Positions 11,924 to 12,313 of a DNA stretch of 12,313 nt are shown here, one piece after another. The notes beneath the pieces were generated by a model, which was given only the letters and a program-made list of their open reading frames with translations, had not been told where the DNA came from and searched no databases. Each line of letters starts with the position of its first letter. Position 1 is the first letter of the stretch. The translations under genes were made by a program, and so were the position numbers. Source of the DNA: CAIVPM01 sp964477265 (lineage in GTDB: Bacteria; Bacteroidota; Bacteroidia; Chitinophagales; Chitinophagaceae); assembly GCA_964477265.1 (NCBI GenBank), contig CAYZDJ010000038.1:1-12313 (forward strand). Direction: 5' to 3'.

Positions 11924-12313
11924 TTAAATTGCCTCTCTTGTAAGATGCACTTTAGTCATATCCAAATAATTATTTTGCAATTGGTGCACATAATGCACAT
12001 CAGGATTATGGCGTCTATCCTCTCTGTACCACATTTCAAAATGAGAAAAATCGCCTGCATTTGGCGTTACAATTCTAAACGAACCTTTCAAATATTTCAC
12101 ACTGCCATCATCTTGCAATTGCTTTGCAAAATTCAATTTTAGTAACTCATCTTCGTTTAAAGGAATAGGTTGCAACTTATCTGTCTCAAACCAAAACTCT
12201 TGCACATCTGTTTGCACACACACTTGTTTTTCATCACCATTTAAAAGCACAACTTCGCCATCCCAAAGTTTGCCTTCATATTCAGCTCTTAAAAAATCGC
12301 CAATTTTAATGTC
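11924..12313 (-). CDS. 'VHQLQN' family hypothetical protein, 5' end cut off by the window
   Basis: The frame is open to the right edge (129 residues visible), beginning DIKIGDFLRAEYEGKLWDGE, so the true start lies beyond base 12313. Family features from memory: an N-terminal 'IGD/N-x-V' small barrel-like segment, a middle LQPIPLNEDELLKLNF segment corresponding to the recurrent 'KPIPLTEEWLLKFGF', a strand-rich part (SFRIVTPN, HFEMWYRED), and near the C-terminus HYVHQLQNNYLDMTKVHLT matching 'VHQLQNLYFALTGEEL'. Short proteins of this type are widespread in Bacteroidota genomes, and I recall them near phage genes too; no function is established to my knowledge. No phage genes are visible here. 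The family assignment is from pattern recognition, with good but not certain confidence. Confidence 0.75.
   Translation of the reverse strand, partial: DIKIGDFLRAEYEGKLWDGEVVLLNGDEKQVCVQTDVQEFWFETDKLQPIPLNEDELLKLNFAKQLQDDGSVKYLKGSFRIVTPNAGDFSHFEMWYREDRRHNPDVHYVHQLQNNYLDMTKVHLTREAI

Noticed and set aside
1..12313. CRISPR array, tRNA or rRNA genes, insertion sequence, replication origin
   Set aside because: No regularly spaced identical repeats with unique spacers, no tRNA-like cloverleaf or rRNA-like sequence, no transposase and no cluster of DnaA boxes were seen. The short 9-nt and 7-nt arrays are too short and irregular for CRISPR.

Overview
The window is AT-rich bacterial chromosome, almost certainly from the phylum Bacteroidota. 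The evidence is: no recognisable Shine-Dalgarno sites before the starts, Bacteroidota-type -7 elements (TAnnTTTG), a DUF5683 gene next to parA-parB, a 'VHQLQN' family protein, and intergenic repeats of the 'CACAAAGG...' type. Protein resemblance points towards Chitinophagaceae or relatives, which is inference only.

Layout. Bases 1-514 hold the start of an N-carbamoylputrescine amidase gene (aguB, minus strand, running off the left edge). It diverges from gpmI (751-2271, plus; cofactor-independent phosphoglycerate mutase) across a 236-nt spacer whose two ends mirror each other. gpmI converges, with a 4-nt overlap, on an RsmB/NOP-type RNA methyltransferase gene (minus). That gene diverges from a small four-helix membrane protein gene (3507-4007, plus), which in turn converges with no gap on xerD.

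From 4008 to the right edge everything is on the minus strand. In transcription order (right to left): a partial 'VHQLQN' protein, a secreted 214-aa protein with a weakly TonB-plug-like C-terminus, a 179-aa exported or anchored protein, parA, parB, a DUF5683 protein, a large B12-binding-type radical SAM protein, a 170-aa two-helix membrane protein and xerD. ParA and ParB (chromosome partitioning) and XerD (dimer resolution) are all chromosome-segregation functions. The radical SAM gene, the 170-aa gene and xerD are packed with gaps of 9 and 13 nt and probably form one transcript.

Non-coding content. No gene-free stretch exceeds 300 nt. The longer spacers (515-750, 7642-7833, 8512-8673, 10481-10653) all carry repeats built from a degenerate 9-nt unit of the CRCARAGNN kind, or its CACATAG-type relative. 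The parA-parB spacer carries a 7-nt repeat, and a similar 7-nt periodicity occurs in frame inside the radical SAM gene. No tRNA, rRNA, CRISPR array, insertion sequence, phage module or replication origin was seen.

I do not see a clear new multi-gene system. The items most worth a second look are the repeat families, the mirror-image aguB/gpmI spacer, the CX4CX2C radical SAM protein, and the unassigned genes upstream of parA.
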